The notes below the pieces were generated by a model. It was given only the letters and a program-made list of their open reading frames with translations, did not search any database and had not been told where the DNA came from. This document shows, piece by piece, positions 11,249 through 23,881 of a stretch of 30,000 nt of DNA. Position 1 is the stretch's first letter; every line of letters begins with the position of its first letter. The position numbers and the translations under genes are program-made. The stretch comes from Neocallimastix lanati (nom. inval.) (Eukaryota; Neocallimastigomycota; Neocallimastigomycetes; Neocallimastigales; Neocallimastigaceae): positions 1,047,501 through 1,077,500 of the forward strand of contig JACVTC010000038.1 in assembly GCA_016946835.1 (NCBI GenBank), written 5' to 3'.

Positions 11249-14087
11249 TTTTTTTTTTTTTTTTTTTTTTTTAGACTAAGAGATTAACTTTATTTAATTT
11301 ATAATAATAATAAAATTACATGATTTAAATGAAAACAATAACAAATAAAATACATGAAATAAAATATTATATATTATAAAATTATAAAAGTGCGTTAGAA
11401 GCAATAGCCTCTAACTTTTCCCATTCCTTGATAATAACACCACGTCCATTATTGCGAGTAATAATTTCAAAATTAGTGTTATCAATGGAATCTGTATCTG
11501 GAGGTGAAAATCCATGCCTTATCATTTCGACGTCGACGCTCTTGGTAACGGTAGATTCAACGGAATACCATTTCATCAAACTAAAAGATCGACAAATAAA
11601 TGGTATTACGTTTGTTAAATACTCCGCAATTCCCACAAAATACGGAACAGTCGACGAAGTTGAACTTTGTTTAAAAATATTGTCAACTAATTGTCTTTAT
11701 TCCCCATCATTAACTTTAATTTTTGAATATATTGAACGCCCACCAAGAAGAGCAACTCAATAATAAAATAATAAATATTATTATCATAATCCTTTTCTGA
11801 ATCTAAAGAAACATCCAAGGATTTTTGTTCAATTATCATTGCAAACTTCAAAAAGAGATCATCTAGAAAAGGTAAAGATTTATTTCCGTAATTTTCCAAT
11901 TCTTTACAGGCAAAGATCCAGTGAGAAAGTGAGAAAAGCTAGGTACACTAACACCACAACAAGGGCAACATTTAGGGCAATCTTCTGAGACGATTTTTCT
12001 TTTAATGGAAATATTAATGTCAAATTTAAAACCACACCTAATTCGAGAAATCCAAAAGAATCCCAACTGATATTTAGGATATTGAAATGTTAAGTTTCTG
12101 ATTTCTGAAGTGAATCCAAAATCATTCTCCTTGTAAATAATTGCTTTTTTAGCTTTTGAGGGGTTTGAAGACATCTCTTTCCCAATAAAACTTTTTTATT
12201 TCACTTGTTTTTTTTACCATTTAATTTCTTATTCAAAGTCCTTGATTCTTTAGTCCATGAGTAATGTGACATAGTAGGAATATTATTAGTGAGATGATTA
12301 ATAATACATGATGAATTTTTCCATTTTCTAAAGCATCGTAATTGAGATATTGCACAGATAGCTGAAAGAGGAGGTATTCTCAATTCACGAGTAATGTCAT
12401 AGAGACTAATAGAAGAATTACGAGATTTAAATCCATAACTCCAATAAAGTCCTCTATTAATAATTTTTTGAGCTTTAGAACATCTGCTCTTATTTGAACC
12501 AAATGAACCAAAGAGAGGAACATAATATATAACAAGACTAAGAATAAACAAAATTAAAACATATTTCTTCAATGGGAGAGGAATAGATTTATTAATAAGA
12601 AATCGAAAGTACAAATTTAACTTTACATTTAAATTACTGTTTAATTTGGATTGTATAGGTTTCAGTGATAAAGATTCATCAAAAGAAATACCAAGATAGG
12701 TATAGTTGTCAGTTTTAGGTAATTTGTTACTACCAATAAAGAAAGATGGATCTTCAAGTTTATCGGTTTAACAAAGTTAATCTGTTTTACAACAAGAGTA
12801 GCACACTTATTAATTCCAAAAGTCATTTCATTTTTAATAGCCCATTCATGAACTTTATTCAAAATTTTCTTAAGAGCATGTTTAGATGGAGCAACTAAAA
12901 CAATATCATCCGCAAAAAGTCCACCACAACAATATTGAGAATCTAAATATACACCATACTTATCGCAATTATCCAGTATATCATTAATGAACAAATTGAA
13001 TAAAATAGGAGATAGAGGGCATCCTTGTCTAACACCACGATTAATCGAAAATTCTTCTGAGAGATTTCCATTAAAAAAAAAGCACGAGCTTTAGAGGATA
13101 GATAAAGATTCTTTAAAAACAGATGACATTTATCTCTAATTCCTAAGTTATATAATTTGGTCAAAATATTAAAGATAGGTACAGAATCATAGGCTTTTTT
13201 AAGATCGAGAAAAGCAAGATAAGTAAAATTTCCTTGAAATTTTCTTCTTTGACATATCTCTCTAATTGAAATATATAAACTTATGCATTCTTCTTTATTT
13301 CTAAATCCAAATTGTTCAGATCTAACAAATTTATGTTCAAAAGCATATTTAGCAATTCTATTAGTAACAATCTTTGAAATAATTTTTTAGCCAACGTAAT
13401 AAGAGAAATACCACGATAATTATTACAATCCGAAAAATCTCCTTTTTTTGGAATTGATATTATAGAAGCCGAATTCCACTCTTCAGGGAAATCACCATCC
13501 CAGATTTTATTAAATAATGAAAGTAAACATTTAGCACAATCAGGGTCGTCATCAACTGAAGAATCATTTTGATTATCGGATAAATCAGATTTAATAAAGA
13601 AGGCTTTAAAAAATTCAATCGGAATACCATCGGGTCCAGGAGTTTTATTATTTTTCATATCTAGCACAGTGTTTTGAATTTCTTCCATGGTAATAGAATC
13701 ATTAATATCCCAAGTAGGATTATTATTAGGATTAGTTTGAAATAAAATTACCCAGTATTCATTATCCAAACTGTGTTGAGTAACATCAGAAACTAGTTCA
13801 CTGTAATGTTCAGCAAATCGATTCAATTGATCCGAATGAGAAAATAAAAAGTTACCCTGCTTGTCCTTTATAAAATCTGATGTTTCTTCGAATCTGCTTT
13901 TGTCATAGAATTCATCTTTAATAGAATTGATTTTCATATCTCTTTTCCAATAAAAACCCTTGATTTTATCATCGTTATTACCTCTTTTCTCTAGTTTACG
14001 TTTAATAGTTCTACTTTCTTTCATCCATGTATATTTTCTAGATTTTGGAATATTATTAACTATATAGGAAATAATACAATTTGAATC
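11249..14087 (-). mobile_element. Non-LTR (LINE) retrotransposon copy A, 5'-truncated, with poly(A) tail
   Basis: Minus-strand element ending in a poly(A) tail (forward T24 at 11249-11272), with a short 3' UTR (11273-11381) after the last codon of the ORF2-like reading frame. It has linker, reverse transcriptase, C-terminal Cys-rich region and a conserved tail domain, but no endonuclease upstream, so it is 5'-truncated. At about 14087 it joins a separate LINE 3' piece. No target-site duplication was evident by eye. All lesions are small, so it is the youngest LINE copy in the window. Confidence 0.8.
11382..14087 (-). pseudogene. LINE ORF2-like reverse transcriptase pseudogene of copy A
   Basis: Pieces in order on the minus strand: a linker ending in IKDKQGNFLFSHSDQLNRFA, RT motif 0/1 with NNKTPGPDGIP (about 13655-13620), and NNYRGISLIT. 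A one-base loss in an A run near 13385 follows, then AFLDLKKAYDSVP (motif A, about 13232-13195). An indel in an A/T run at 13073-13081 follows, then GVRQGCPLSPILFN (13037-12996) and FADDIVLVAPS (about 12917-12885), the catalytic Asp pair. Another shift near 12765 precedes YTYLGISFDES. After that come a thumb-like region (to 12204), further shifts near 12210 and 12170, CPKCCPCCG...H (about 11985-11925, a zinc-binding-like C-terminal motif), an LLGGRS-like block near 11740 and a final frame 11636-11382. At least five frameshifts, most of them in homopolymers. RT catalytic residues are intact. The enzyme family is certain. Confidence 0.85.
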
Positions 14088-14200
14088 TTAGCAACAGTAG
14101 ATTCAATAAATTCAACGGAATACCATTTCATCACTTCTGAATCTAAAGAAACATCCAAGGATTTTTGTTCAATTATCATTGTAACCTTCAAAAAGCATCA
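14088..14200 (-). mobile_element. LINE 3' fragment with internal deletion, fused to copy A
   Basis: The forward strand carries ACATCCAAGGATTTTTGTTC and the flanking bases found at 11808-11852 in copy A, joined directly to TCAACGGAATACCATTTCAT found at 11557-11578. The intervening 210 or so bases of copy A are missing. It is therefore a rearranged second copy of the 3' coding region in the same orientation, placed just upstream of copy A. Confidence 0.75.
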
Positions 14201-14529
14201 CCAATAATAATAATAATAATAATATATGATTTTTACTTTATTTTTATTTTATTATTATTTTTTTTTTATCTCTATATATTATACATTTAAAATACTCCAT
14301 TTATATATATATATATATATATGTATATATTTTCATTTTTTTTTTTTTTTTATATATAAAATACGTATTTAACTTTTAATTTTAATTTTAGTAAAAAAAG
14401 AGTTTTATATATATTAATTTAATTATTTACTAAAAAATATATATAATACACAAAAACTTTACAAATTTTTTATACACTATAATAGAAAAAAAAAAATTAC
14501 CAAAAAACTTCTTTTTTTTTTTTTTACTT

Positions 14530-14568
<39 letters not shown>

Positions 14569-15069
14569 TATATTTATTTTTTTTTTTTTTTTTGTTTTTT
14601 TTTTTGTTTTTTTTTTTTAATTTTTTATAATTTTATATATTTTATTTACTTTTTTAAAATAAAAAAAATTTATTGATTCGTATCTTAAATTTACTTTTAT
14701 ATACTATATATCATATATATATATTATATTAATAAAAAAAAGATATTTTCCTTTTATTTTTTTTTTCAAACTTTATAGAAACAAATTATCACTTCATTAT
14801 TATTTTTGTTTACTATATTTTTTTTATTTTGTTCTTTTAAAGTATTATTTTTATTGATTATATGAATGATTTTTAAAATGTTTTGTTTTTTATTTACTTT
14901 ATGGTTGCATTTAAAAAATACGTGAATTGATTGCATTGCTTCATATTACATTTTGTATTTCTTTATATTTTATTAATTTTTTTTTTATTTTTTTTTTCTA
15001 TTTATCATTTTCTTATTTCTTTAAAAATATTAAAGATATATTATTTTATATTTTATTATTTTAAGCAGT
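14201..15069. other. A/T-rich spacer between LINE cluster and tubulin 3' end
   Basis: Holds a TAA run (14203-14221), several TA runs, long T tracts near 14340-14352, 14510-14560 and 14576-14620, and the tubulin 3' UTR at its right end. No gene seen. Confidence 0.75.
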
Positions 15070-17574
<2,505 letters not shown>

Positions 17575-17961
17575 AATTATTATTTATTATTTATTATTTA
17601 TTATTTATTATTTATTATTTATTATTTATTATTTATTATTTATTATTTATTATTTATTATTTATTATTTATTATTTATTATTTATTATTTATTATTTATT
17701 ATTTATTATTTATTATTTATTATTTATTATTTATTATTACTTATTTATTATTTATTATTTATTATTCAATTATTTATTATTATTTATTATTTATTATTTA
17801 TTATTTATTATTTATTATTTATTATTTATTATTTATTATTTATTATTTATTATTTATTATTTATTATTTATTATTACTTATTTATTATTTATTATTTATT
17901 ATTTATTATTATTTATTATTTATTATTTATTATTTATTATTTATTATTTATTATTTATTAT
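17575..17961. repeat. Heptanucleotide array (TTATTTA)n, array 2
   Basis: Nearly 390 bases of the 7-bp unit with a few interruptions: two ACTTATTTATT variants (about 17738 and 17877) and one ATTCAATTATTTATT variant (about 17764). The last variant also occurs at the left edge of array 3. Confidence 0.95.
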
Positions 17962-18427
17962 TTTTACATATTTTTGAAAATATTTTTTTATTCTAATAAA
18001 TAAAAATATATATATAAGTTTATAATAAATAAACAATATATTTAAAAAATATATATATTTATAATTTCATATTGATTTAAATTAATAGACTATTGGCATC
18101 TAAAAATAATATGCGGAAGTGAATAAATCATTTTAAATTAAAAATTTTCCATTCTATTATTATCATCATTAAATGTTAAGAGAATTTAATTAATTACTAA
18201 ATAGAAAAATAAAAATAAAATAAAATAAAACATAATATATATGTTTAATAAATATTAACATACATATTACAATAAAATATGGATATACGAACAATTTGTA
18301 TAATTTTATATACCTTATTAACTTAAATCATCACCAATTTATTAAAACTATTAAACATAATCCTAACAATTTTAATTTAAATAAAATTTAATTTAGAAGA
18401 GAGGAAATACAATAAAAGAATTTAAAA

Positions 18428-18463
<36 letters not shown>

Positions 18464-19236
18464 TATATATATATATTAATTTAAATGTATATCATTCACC
18501 ACAATATCACAATATACATCATATATAATTATATTCAAAGTGTTAAATAAAAACTAATTATATGAATAATATTTATAATAAATATTTTAATAAAAATTAA
18601 TTATTTAATAATATTAATAATAAATGTTTTAATTTAATAATTTAAATAATATATGAATATTAAATAACAAAAAACAATAAAAAAAATTAAAAATTTTAAA
18701 TATAAATAATATATAATAAATAATTAATAAACAATAATAAATAAATAATAAATTTATAATAAAAATTAATAATAATAATTTATAAAAATTTTTTAAAAAG
18801 TATTTTTTTAATAAATATTTTTAATAATAACTAATAATACTTTTTAATAATAAAAATAAATATTAAATACTAACATTATATGATTTAAATAATGGTGAAT
18901 TAAATATGAATCTTTAGAAACAGTAAATATACAATTTATATATAATTTCTAATAGTTTAGAAATGTAATAACATTTTATAGATTGTTATATATAAAATGT
19001 AGTAAAATAAAAAAAAATAAACAAATAGTTTTAATCACAAATATATTATAATAAAATTACTTTTTCTTTCCTGTAAATTATTTATATATTTATTTCTTTT
19101 ATATATAAAATATAAATATATTTAAAATAATTGTTATTCAAAATGTTTTAGTACATATGTATTTCATCTAAACTTTTTTTGCTAATTTAAATAAGCAATT
19201 CAAAAAATAAAAAAAATAAATAAAAATAAAAATAAT
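17962..19236. other. Gene-free A/T-rich region
   Basis: More than 1.2 kb of almost pure A/T with short runs, scattered stops in all frames and a T/A tract near 18430-18460. I see no coding sequence, RNA gene or clear repeat in it. Confidence 0.7.
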
Positions 19237-19328
19237 ATTGATTTAAAAAAAAAAAAAAAAAAAATATTTATTATTTTTTTAAAAAAATATATATATTATT
19301 GATTTTAAAAAATATATATATATTATTG

Positions 19329-19369
<41 letters not shown>

Positions 19370-19467
19370 TTATTATTTATTTAAAAAAATATATATATTA
19401 TTGATTTTAAAAAAAAAAAAAAAAAAAATTATTTATTATTTATTTAAAAAATATATATATATTATTG

Positions 19468-19499
<32 letters not shown>

Positions 19500-19500
19500 T
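19237..19500. repeat. A-rich tandem repeat with TTATTGATTTTAAA core
   Basis: Four to five copies of a unit made of ATATATATTATTGATTTTAA followed by an A tract of variable length and TATTTATTATTTATTT. Unit length varies with the A tract. The open frame through it (poly-Lys/Ile/Tyr) is a repeat translation. Confidence 0.8.
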
Positions 19501-19540
19501 AATTATAATAATAATAACAATATTAATTTAAAAAAAAAAT

Positions 19541-19755
19541 TAAAAATAGCAAAAATAGTAAAAAATGAAGGAAATTATATATAATTAATATGACTATAAA
19601 AAAAAAAAAAAAAAAAAAATAATGATAAAAAAAAAAAATAATGATAATATTGATTTAAAAAAAAAAAATACTATTGATTTAAAAAAAAAAAAAATTAAAA
19701 ATAGCAAAAATAGTAGAATGAAGGAAATTATATATAATTAATATGACTATAAAAA
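19541..19755. repeat. Direct repeat of about 60 bp, two copies
   Basis: AAAATAGCAAAAATAGTA, then ATGAAGGAAATTATATATAA and TTAATATGACTATAAAAA occur at about 19541-19600 and again at about 19693-19755, with an A-rich spacer. The copies differ by a short A-run change. Confidence 0.85.
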
Positions 19756-19899
19756 TAAGTTTTAAGTATTAATTATAAAATACAATTATTATTATAAGTC
19801 GAACCATAAAACTCTAATTATATAAATAATAATAAAGTAAGAACTTGACATAAATAAGCACTTCACTAATGAAAGCAAAAATTTTAAAATGAATCAATA

Positions 19900-20007
19900 A
19901 TTATTAATATTATTATAATAAAATATAATTAATTTATAAGCCACGATATATTAATATAAAAATATTTAATTGAATTAATTATATTTTATTATAATAATAT
20001 TAATAAT
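19900..20007. repeat. Perfect 35-bp inverted repeat with 38-bp spacer
   Basis: Arms 19900-19934 and 19973-20007 are exact reverse complements; inner and outer neighbours do not pair. The spacer contains TTTATAAGCCACGATATATT, which recurs with few changes at about 20038-20058 (TTTATAAGCCACAATATGTT) and more loosely near 20266. It could form a long hairpin. Confidence 0.8.
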
Positions 20008-20360
20008 ATTATTATTGTTATAATGTAATATAACTAATTTATAAGCCACAATATGTTAATATAAAAACTTTTAATTTAGAATAATGAAGTGTAGTACTTA
20101 TTTCATAAAATATATTAATAAAGTTGAGATTAATTATAAACCCAAACAATAAAATATCTATTTACTTTATTTATTTATTTTATTTATTTATTTATTTATT
20201 ATAATTATTATGCTTAAAATGGGCTTCAAATGTATTGAAACATATTGTAATATAAGCAATGTATAAGCTATAATGTATTAATATAACAATATTTTAGAAT
20301 AATATATTTTATTTTAGGAGTTACTAGTACTTTATAAGCATTAAATTAGTACTTAATTAT

Positions 20361-20765
20361 TCTAATTTAATGCTAATCAACCATCTCTTAACAATTATTA
20401 TTATTATTATTTTAACAATCTTTTATTATTATTATTATTCTAATTTAATGTTAATCAACCATCTCTTAACAATTATTATTATTATTTTAACAATCTTTTA
20501 TTATTATTATTATTATTCTAATTTAATGCTAATCAACCATCTCTTAACAATTATTATTATTATTATTTTAACAATCTTTTATTATTATTATTATTATTAT
20601 TATTCTAATTTAATACTAATCAACCATCTCTTATTATTATTCTAATTTAATGCTAATCAACCATCTCTTAATAATTATTATTATTATTTTAACAATCTTT
20701 TATTATTATTATTATTATTCTAATTTAACCCTAATCAACCATCTCTTAACAATTATTATTATTAT
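20361..20765. repeat. 78-bp tandem repeat array, six copies
   Basis: Units start at about 20361, 20439, 20517, 20604, 20641 and 20719. The spacings are 78, 78, 87, 37 and 78. Each has a conserved core TCTAATTTAATGCTAATC, continuing AACCATCTCTTA, then TTA runs and AACAATCTTT. The 87-bp unit differs by TTA-run expansion and the 37-bp unit lacks the second half. It shows no coding logic: the open frame across it breaks with unit length. Confidence 0.9.
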
Positions 20766-20833
20766 TATTATTATTTATTACTATTATTATTATTAATATA
20801 ATATCTTAATATTTTTATTATTATTATTTAAAT

Positions 20834-20990
20834 GATCTCTTAATATAATGATTACTATTTAAATATTTTTATTATTATTATTTAAATGATCTCTTAATAT
20901 AATGATTACTATTTAAATATTTTTATTATTATTATTTAAATGATCTCTTAATATAATGATTACTATTTAAACAATCTTTTAACATTATTA
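20834..20990. repeat. 54-bp tandem repeat, three copies
   Basis: GATCTCTTAATATAATGATT followed by ACTATTTAAA starts at 20834, 20888 and 20942, a 54-bp period. A diverged copy lies near 21125 (GATCTATTATTATAATGATT). The ends share AACAATCTTTTAACATTA with each other and loosely with the 78-bp array next to it. Confidence 0.85.
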
Positions 20991-21517
20991 TTATTTAAAT
21001 AATCTTTTAACATTACTATTATTATTATATTTCATATCTTTCAATACATATAAAATATAAAATTTACTATATCTAATAATTTATAAAAAAAAATTAAAAT
21101 TATTTTAATTATTATTATTTAAATGATCTATTATTATAATGATTACTATTTAAACAATCTTTTAACATTAATATTATTATTATATTTCACATCTTTCAAT
21201 ACATATAAAATATAAAATTTAATAATTTATAAAAAAAAATTTAAAATTATCAAGTAATTTCTCTATTCTATTAATTAATTCCCTACTATAATTAATGTAT
21301 TTATATATTGATAAAACATGAAATATTTAAATTTGTCGTAAATTATATCACACATTACTTTCTTTTTTTTACACATACATACAAAAAATTTTAAACACAT
21401 ATTATATATTTTTTAAGATTTCTCAATTTTTATTTAATATTTTTTTACAATATTTTTTTTATAAAAAAAGAAATTTTTATTAATTAAATTGTGTTTTCAT
21501 AGCTTACTCCCCAAAAT
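20991..21517. other. A/T-rich 3' flank of the PP2C gene
   Basis: Contains a duplicated block (TATATTTCATATCTTTCAAT near 21027 and a near copy at about 21180) and A/T tracts. No gene seen. Confidence 0.6.
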
Positions 21518-22858
21518 TTAGCTAGAGGCTTCAGAGTTCTCACTTTCAGTACCAGCTGGAATGAAAACTAAGAATGCAGTACAATCATCGTAACGTTGAC
21601 GTGGTTCGTATAGATCAAGATTTCCTTCACGCTTAACTAACTTTGAAGTAATTTTGTTTAAAAGTTCTTCACTAACTTCGGTATCTTCACCTAACATCTT
21701 GCTGATGTATCCCATAATTTCATCGTTTTGATCATCTGGGTCTTGCCATGTAAGGTGATCCCAGATACCATCGGTAGCAATTAAAAGAATATTGTCGACA
21801 TCGCTATCAATCTTTACGATAGACACATCTGGACGGCTGGAAATAACGGCTGGTTCAATCTTGAATAATAGATCACCCATTGAACCACCCATATTTAGAG
21901 TCATCAAATGGTTAATTCCTAATTCTTCAATTCGCTTATTGGATGGACGATAAATACGAGTACCAACAAGTTCTGGATAGGTAATCATTCCTCTTTCTTC
22001 GAATGGTTCAATATTTGGAACTTTACGAGGAATACCTCCTGAAGAAAGGAATATACCTCCATTATGTGAAATATTATAAGCTTTTTCTGGATGATCTGGA
22101 CTTTGATCTAGTGATGAAAAGACCGGAATAAACTCGTTTCTCATATTACGAGCCTTTCCTTGTCTTGCACCCATGACAGTACGAGAATCACCAGTATTTA
22201 CATTTATTAAATAACCATCATAGATAATATTGACAATTAAAGTACAGCCATCATCTACTGGCTTTATACCTCTTCTTCCATTTCTATTATATTCTTCATA
22301 TTCTTGAACTTTTTCCTCGCAGAACTGCTTATCTAATGATATATAGGTATCTGTGAGTACTTTCTTAAGTCTTTCTTTCTGATCTTCCTTTGACATATTC
22401 CAATCTTTATCTTCCATTACTTTAAAACAGGCTGCACAAGCTCTCGCAATAAATATCTGTGGAGCTTCATGACCTCCATGGCCATCAGCTAATATATACA
22501 TTTTTATTGATTTACCATTTATTGGATGGGTACGTACAAATGTATTTTCATTTCTCTGTGGCCAATGGTAATCTTCAATTTTATCATGTAGTTTTGTTTT
22601 TTCACCATTTCTTTTACGATAACCCTGTTCACTCGTTACGGACCATACTATACCTAATGGTTCTACCTCATTATCCCTTATACAAAGAGTTGCACTAGAT
22701 TCAGATTTCACTATAAATGGTCCTGATTTATCACAAAAATCTTTCAATAGATATTTCTTTGAATTTCTATATTTTATTTGAGGTTCCTCCTCTTCGCCTT
22801 TCAATTTCTGAATATTGAAGAGGTTTGGTGTGTTTGTGTATGTATCTACGGCAGTCAT
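21518..22858 (-). CDS. PP2C-family (PPM) serine/threonine phosphatase, 446 aa
   Basis: Metal-dependent protein phosphatase that removes phosphate from Ser/Thr. Motifs in order: EQGYRKRNGE and KIEDYHWP (78-100), ILADGHGGHEA (122-132, metal Asp125/Gly126), DDGCTLIV (202-209), VNTGDSRTVMG (220-230), LNMGGSMGD (321-329), LLIATDGIWDHL (358-369, metal Asp363) and RYDDCTAFLVFI (422-433, Asp424/Asp425). The four metal-coordinating positions that can be judged are present, so it is likely active. The first 70 residues are a polar N-terminal extension, and the tail TESENSEASS is acidic. No signal peptide or membrane segment. It is a single uninterrupted exon. LNMGGSMGD replaces the usual LxxTRxxGD/LxxSRSxGD loop, losing the conserved Arg. 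Which PP2C subgroup it belongs to, and its substrate, cannot be told. Confidence 0.95.
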   Translation of the reverse strand: MTAVDTYTNTPNLFNIQKLKGEEEEPQIKYRNSKKYLLKDFCDKSGPFIVKSESSATLCIRDNEVEPLGIVWSVTSEQGYRKRNGEKTKLHDKIEDYHWPQRNENTFVRTHPINGKSIKMYILADGHGGHEAPQIFIARACAACFKVMEDKDWNMSKEDQKERLKKVLTDTYISLDKQFCEEKVQEYEEYNRNGRRGIKPVDDGCTLIVNIIYDGYLINVNTGDSRTVMGARQGKARNMRNEFIPVFSSLDQSPDHPEKAYNISHNGGIFLSSGGIPRKVPNIEPFEERGMITYPELVGTRIYRPSNKRIEELGINHLMTLNMGGSMGDLLFKIEPAVISSRPDVSIVKIDSDVDNILLIATDGIWDHLTWQDPDDQNDEIMGYISKMLGEDTEVSEELLNKITSKLVKREGNLDLYEPRQRYDDCTAFLVFIPAGTESENSEASS

Positions 22859-23699
22859 TTTTTATTTTTGTTTTTATATTTTATTTTTTCTTTTCTTTTA
22901 ATTTTTCTTTTTTTTTTTTTTATTCTTTAAAATTATTTGTTACCAATTATACTTTTAATTATATCTTATTTCAATTATTTTTTTTTATGATAAATTTCTT
23001 TATTATCAATTTTTTTAGGATAATTTATTAGCTAAACTTTGGGAGTTCGCTTTTTTTATTTCTAGTACTTTTATTTCATTTAATTTTTCTTTTTTTATAT
23101 ATTGCACACCTCCTTTCAAAGGATGAATTTTAAAAATATTTGCGAAATTTCTTCTCTTTATATACATTTTATTTCTATAATAATATAATAAAATTTTATA
23201 TATTTTAATATTAATAATTAATGACAAATTCTCAGATCTAAATTTAAAATTTAACAAATTAAAAATAATTACTTTCTAAAAATAAAATGTAATCACCATA
23301 ATAATTTTATTAATTTTACTAAAATTAATACTAAATTTATTAGAATATAAATAAATAATTTTAATAATATATGAATTAATATATATATAATTTATATGCT
23401 TCAATAATATTTACATATAAAATAATTAAATATAAAAATTAATTTATGAAATATTGTATTACGTAATATCAAAATTGTATATGAATAGTCTTAAATGCAT
23501 TTAGATGTTTGTTACATTTTAATACATTTAAAATATAATTAATAAAAGAATTTATCATCTTCTTTTTAAACTAAATATTCTACATATTAAAAATGAATAT
23601 TTTTATTTTAAATCTTTTTTGTTACAGGTAATACATTAATATAAGATTAATTTTTTAATTAATTCTATATTAACTTATGTATATAATTATAGATATATT
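22859..23699. other. PP2C 5' flank and A/T-rich spacer
   Basis: A T-rich tract (22860-22930) lies just upstream of the PP2C start. A slightly less A/T-rich patch at 23030-23160 holds a short minus-strand open frame without recognisable motifs. No further gene is supported. Confidence 0.55.
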
Positions 23700-23881
23700 T
23701 TATTTAATACAATTTCTATATAATTAGAGAAATACTTCATTTAATAAAATTTCTATATAATTATAGATATATTTTATTTAATAAAATTTCTATATAAAAT
23801 AATTTTTATTAAATAAAATATTTCTCTTATTATTTTATATAGAAATTTTATTAAATAAATAAAAATTTCTCTAATTATATT
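23700..23881. repeat. Hairpin-forming repeat, 31-bp perfect arms plus outer partial arms
   Basis: Arms 23773-23803 and 23829-23859 are exact reverse complements (31 bp, 25-bp spacer). Outside them, ATATAATTAGAGAAAT (about 23718) and its complement ATTTCTCTAATTATAT (about 23865) continue the symmetry. The left half also contains direct copies of AATTTCTATATAATTA with TTTAATA flanks. It resembles a small foldback element or MITE; no target duplication was seen. Confidence 0.7.

Noticed and set aside
11428-11763. 111-codon plus-strand open frame
   Set aside because: Opposite the LINE ORF2 C-terminus; the minus strand has the matching family blocks shared with copy B.
20370-20645. 91-codon open frame in the 78-bp array
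   Set aside because: Follows the repeat only and breaks where unit length is not a multiple of three.
20361-20990. CRISPR array
   Set aside because: Units are contiguous with A/T run variation, there are no unique spacers of constant size, and the genome is eukaryotic.
17962-21517. Hidden tRNA or other RNA gene in the long gene-free region
   Set aside because: I looked for GC-richer islands and for GGTTCGAATC-type boxes on both strands and found none; a covariance-model scan would be decisive.
22459-22698. Plus-strand open frame opposite PP2C
   Set aside because: Antisense shadow of a clear PP2C coding region; the same applies to 25096-25383 opposite the kinase.
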